DNA of 64,000 nt from a bacterium. GTDB lineage: Bacteria; Elusimicrobiota; Elusimicrobia; UBA1565; UBA9628. The stretch lies in the NCBI GenBank assembly GCA_021822495.1, contig JAKAQO010000002.1:1-64000 (forward strand), written 5' to 3'. The position numbers and the translations under genes are program-made. Below the pieces are notes generated by a model. That model did no database searches, was not told the origin of the DNA, and worked only from the letters and a program-made list of their open reading frames with translations. Positions within the stretch are counted from its first letter, which is position 1. Each line of letters begins with the position of its first letter. Shown piece after piece: positions 62,315 through 64,000 of the stretch.

Positions 62315-62330
62315 GGGTCCAAAGGCCCAG
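62315..62330 (-). promoter_or_regulatory. Shared upstream motif, site 5
   Basis: CTGGGCCTTTGGACCC on the minus strand, about 85 bases upstream of the ankyrin gene, followed by ATACGGATT as in sites 3 and 4 and then TACGATAAA. Confidence 0.5.
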
Positions 62331-62366
62331 AAAAGTCGTAAAAAAAGGCCTAATGAATTTTGGGGA

Positions 62367-62642
62367 TTATCCCTTTCGCAAAACCTCTTTAATTGAAATA
62401 AGTGATTGAATTTGAACAATCTGTCTTTCTACCCAAAATCCCCATACAATAACAGCAATAATAATTGTGGCTACTATAGGAATTCCTATTTTCAAGGCAA
62501 GACTTATAGTATATTTAGATACTTTTTCATCTGCTTCTTTACGAACATTTTCAATTTTATCTTCTAATTCTCTCCTAAGATCGTTTAAATTATCATAATT
62601 CGTTACATCTTCTATTGCTTGATTCCTTGGCTTTTTAGTCAT
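62367..62642 (-). CDS. Small coiled-coil membrane protein
   Basis: 91 residues: charged N-terminal coiled coil (about 18-42, LRRELEDKIENVRKEADEKV), one transmembrane helix (about 48-72) and a short polar tail. No family recognised. The sequence is much more AT-rich than the rest of the window. It overlaps the upstream gene by 4 bases (ATGA), so the two are a pair. Confidence 0.55.
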   Translation of the reverse strand: MTKKPRNQAIEDVTNYDNLNDLRRELEDKIENVRKEADEKVSKYTISLALKIGIPIVATIIIAVIVWGFWVERQIVQIQSLISIKEVLRKG

Positions 62643-63079
62643 TTCGTAGCCAAATTATGAACAGACGAGTCAACTTCTTGAAAAAAATCAGTAATAGCTT
62701 TATTATCTTGTATCGTATAGGTTAATCCAAAATTACCGCCCTTAAAATTAATAAATAAAGAAACAATTTCCTGAGATTCTGGAGAATCCTTTTTAACAGT
62801 TCTATTGACCCCACCAATTATTTGGTTTAAGAATGTGGCGTATGATTGGTATGCTTGGCCTTTAATGACTACCTTAATTAATCTCAGATTTGTAAGAATG
62901 TAAAGGATAATAACATCTTCTTTAATCTGATTTTTTGCGTCAAAAACAATATAGTTTTTTACTTCATCCCCATTGATAGTATTGGAGAGAAATTCTTCAA
63001 AAGAATGATGACTTGTCGTATAGCCTTTGAAGGCCATTTCAAAAACGTCTTTTAGTAAATTGGTGGGTAATTTCACCAT
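62639..63079 (-). CDS. Hypothetical protein, AT-rich accessory gene
   Basis: 146 residues, no signal peptide or membrane segment. Mixed alpha/beta pattern (DVIILYILTNLRLIKVVIKG, NQIIGGVNRTVKKD, GNFGLTYTIQDNKAI) without a recognisable motif. Strongly AT-rich codons indicate transfer. Coupled to the small membrane protein downstream. Confidence 0.5.
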   Translation of the reverse strand: MVKLPTNLLKDVFEMAFKGYTTSHHSFEEFLSNTINGDEVKNYIVFDAKNQIKEDVIILYILTNLRLIKVVIKGQAYQSYATFLNQIIGGVNRTVKKDSPESQEIVSLFINFKGGNFGLTYTIQDNKAITDFFQEVDSSVHNLATK

Positions 63080-63083
63080 AAAA

Positions 63084-63287
63084 TTATAGATAAGCCCTGC
63101 GCCATATTGCTACAGTATTATGCGATACACCCAATAATTCCCCTATCTCCCGTGTTGACTTATTGGCATCTTTAATTAGCGGTAATACAAACATCTCCCA
63201 AGCCTTAGCCCCAATCTCCCCGCCAAGCGTTATTTGCGGAGGATTTTTAACCTTTCTTGCTCTTTTTTTCTTTTTAACTTGACCCAT
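63084..63287 (-). CDS. Small helix-turn-helix protein
   Basis: 67 residues. A Lys/Arg-rich N-terminus is followed by a helix-turn-helix (STREIGELLGVSHNTVAIWRRAYL) of the transposase/Rep-type. It may be a DNA-binding accessory of the neighbouring transposon or a truncated regulator. It lies 4 bases upstream of the hypothetical pair. Confidence 0.5.
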   Translation of the reverse strand: MGQVKKKKRARKVKNPPQITLGGEIGAKAWEMFVLPLIKDANKSTREIGELLGVSHNTVAIWRRAYL

Positions 63288-63411
63288 TATGCCCTTTTCC
63301 TCCGCTTCTTTTTTGGCGGTTTGACCTTGAGTATCGCTGATAACGCTTCCTGAAATGATAACGGGCTAAGCGTGAGCTTCTCGTTATCTTTCCTCTTTCG
63401 AGTCTTGACCC

Positions 63412-64000
63412 TCAAATTGCCCCCTGCGCCTGTAGATTCCCGTAAACCAGTCTTTTGCCTTGAGTAGAAGACAGGGCCGCAAAAGCTCTTTCCGTATCCG
63501 TGGCGTCTTTATAATTCCAGCGGAAGGCGAACTCAGCGCAATACTGGGCTAAATGCTCTTTGCTGATATGATGGAAAGTCCCCATAATCCCGCGCTTAAG
63601 AATCGAAAAATAGGACTCCACTGTATTTGTATGAATATTGCCAAGGCGGACATACTGGTTTTCTGAGTGGTTTACCGTATGATGGCCGCCTTTGAATTGC
63701 TTGCCTACACCCGTATAAGCCCACCATCTATCAGTAATGACTTTTGCGCTCTTTTGGATATTCTCAACCATCGCGGATTTTAAAGTTTGAGCATTCGCGC
63801 TTTTGATGGGGAATGTCCCAACCCTACCATTGCGTTGAACCAAGGCCATAACAGGAACCTTGCGGGGCATAATGCCACGGTGTCGCATATCCAACGAACG
63901 ATTAGCCTGCTTGCCTCCCACATAGGTTTCATCCACTTCAACAATGCCCCTCAGCTTGCTTTTAACCTCTTCCTGGCTCATGGCATAACGGAGCCGATGG
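63412..64000 (-). CDS. IS1595-family (ISXO2-like) transposase, 5' part missing
   Basis: The frame continues to the right edge (HRLRYA precedes MSQEEV), so the N-terminal zinc-ribbon part lies outside the window. The DDE domain is intact: EVDETYVGGK (Asp), VITDRWWAYTGV (Asp), NTVESYFSILKRG (Glu), ending with the RWNYKD and ERAFAAL segments. This is the ISXO2-like DDE fold of IS1595 elements. Terminal repeats could not be identified; a short inverted pair GATAACG / CGTTATC (about 63356-63388) lies after the stop. Confidence 0.85.
   Translation of the reverse strand, partial: HRLRYAMSQEEVKSKLRGIVEVDETYVGGKQANRSLDMRHRGIMPRKVPVMALVQRNGRVGTFPIKSANAQTLKSAMVENIQKSAKVITDRWWAYTGVGKQFKGGHHTVNHSENQYVRLGNIHTNTVESYFSILKRGIMGTFHHISKEHLAQYCAEFAFRWNYKDATDTERAFAALSSTQGKRLVYGNLQAQGAI

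Overview
The window reads as a chromosomal segment of a diderm, probably free-living bacterium at roughly 45-50% GC. Outer-membrane evidence is an LptE-like lipoprotein next to leuS and holA, several signal-peptide and lipobox proteins, and MurC for peptidoglycan. Gene content (glycogen enzymes, lipid-linked-sugar glycosyltransferases, DprA/ComM, many small secreted proteins, PQQ-like radical SAM genes) would fit an uncultivated lineage such as Elusimicrobiota, but no rRNA is present and this placement is an inference.

Layout. 1-2881: end of a CDP-paratose-epimerase-like gene, a GT2 glycosyltransferase and a membrane glycosyltransferase. 2847-17229 (minus): a long tight run of a DnaA-like AAA+ ATPase, an orphan GAF histidine kinase, comM, a secreted protein, dprA, topA, xerC, a UBA-like protein, purA, a GT2 enzyme and a membrane glycosyltransferase. 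17269-18818: an insertion sequence whose DDE transposase carries an in-frame amber codon. 18944-21570: a small accessory island with a PD-(D/E)XK-like protein convergent to a Ser/Thr kinase plus an uncharacterised partner. 21661-34869: a glycine-zipper secreted protein, an ABC substrate-binding lipoprotein, malQ, glgB, two genes behind duplicated leaders, mutY, a BON lipoprotein, an rdgB-TPR fusion and murC. 34947-42717: rplM-rpsI, rpsT, holA-lptE-leuS, a degenerate class B acid phosphatase-like protein and a tRNA with anticodon CAT. 42885-48979: pentapeptide protein, DUF47/Pit phosphate pair, two TRL-like proteins, PAP2 phosphatase, membrane glycosyltransferase and a Cys-rich secreted protein.

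The most interesting region is 49277-57826 (minus). A translationally coupled operon encodes a polyprenyl diphosphate synthase, a PqqD-like protein, radical SAM protein A, a UbiA prenyltransferase, radical SAM protein B, a 40-residue PqqA-like peptide with a strong ribosome binding site, radical SAM protein C and an ankyrin-caspase protein. I read it as a previously uncharacterised RiPP pathway in which a PqqA-like peptide is modified by radical SAM enzymes and possibly prenylated. A Fic-family gene was later inserted between the peptide and radical SAM C. It is flanked by a perfect 64-bp direct repeat that rebuilt the 5' end of radical SAM C and left a 33-codon stub beside the peptide gene.

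57942-62229 (minus) is a decaying tandem array of secreted glycine-zipper proteins and a trypsin-like protease, plus an ankyrin protein. Several of these genes share a 16-bp upstream motif with genes at 28-29 kb. 62367-64000 is AT-rich accessory DNA ending in a partial IS1595-type transposase.
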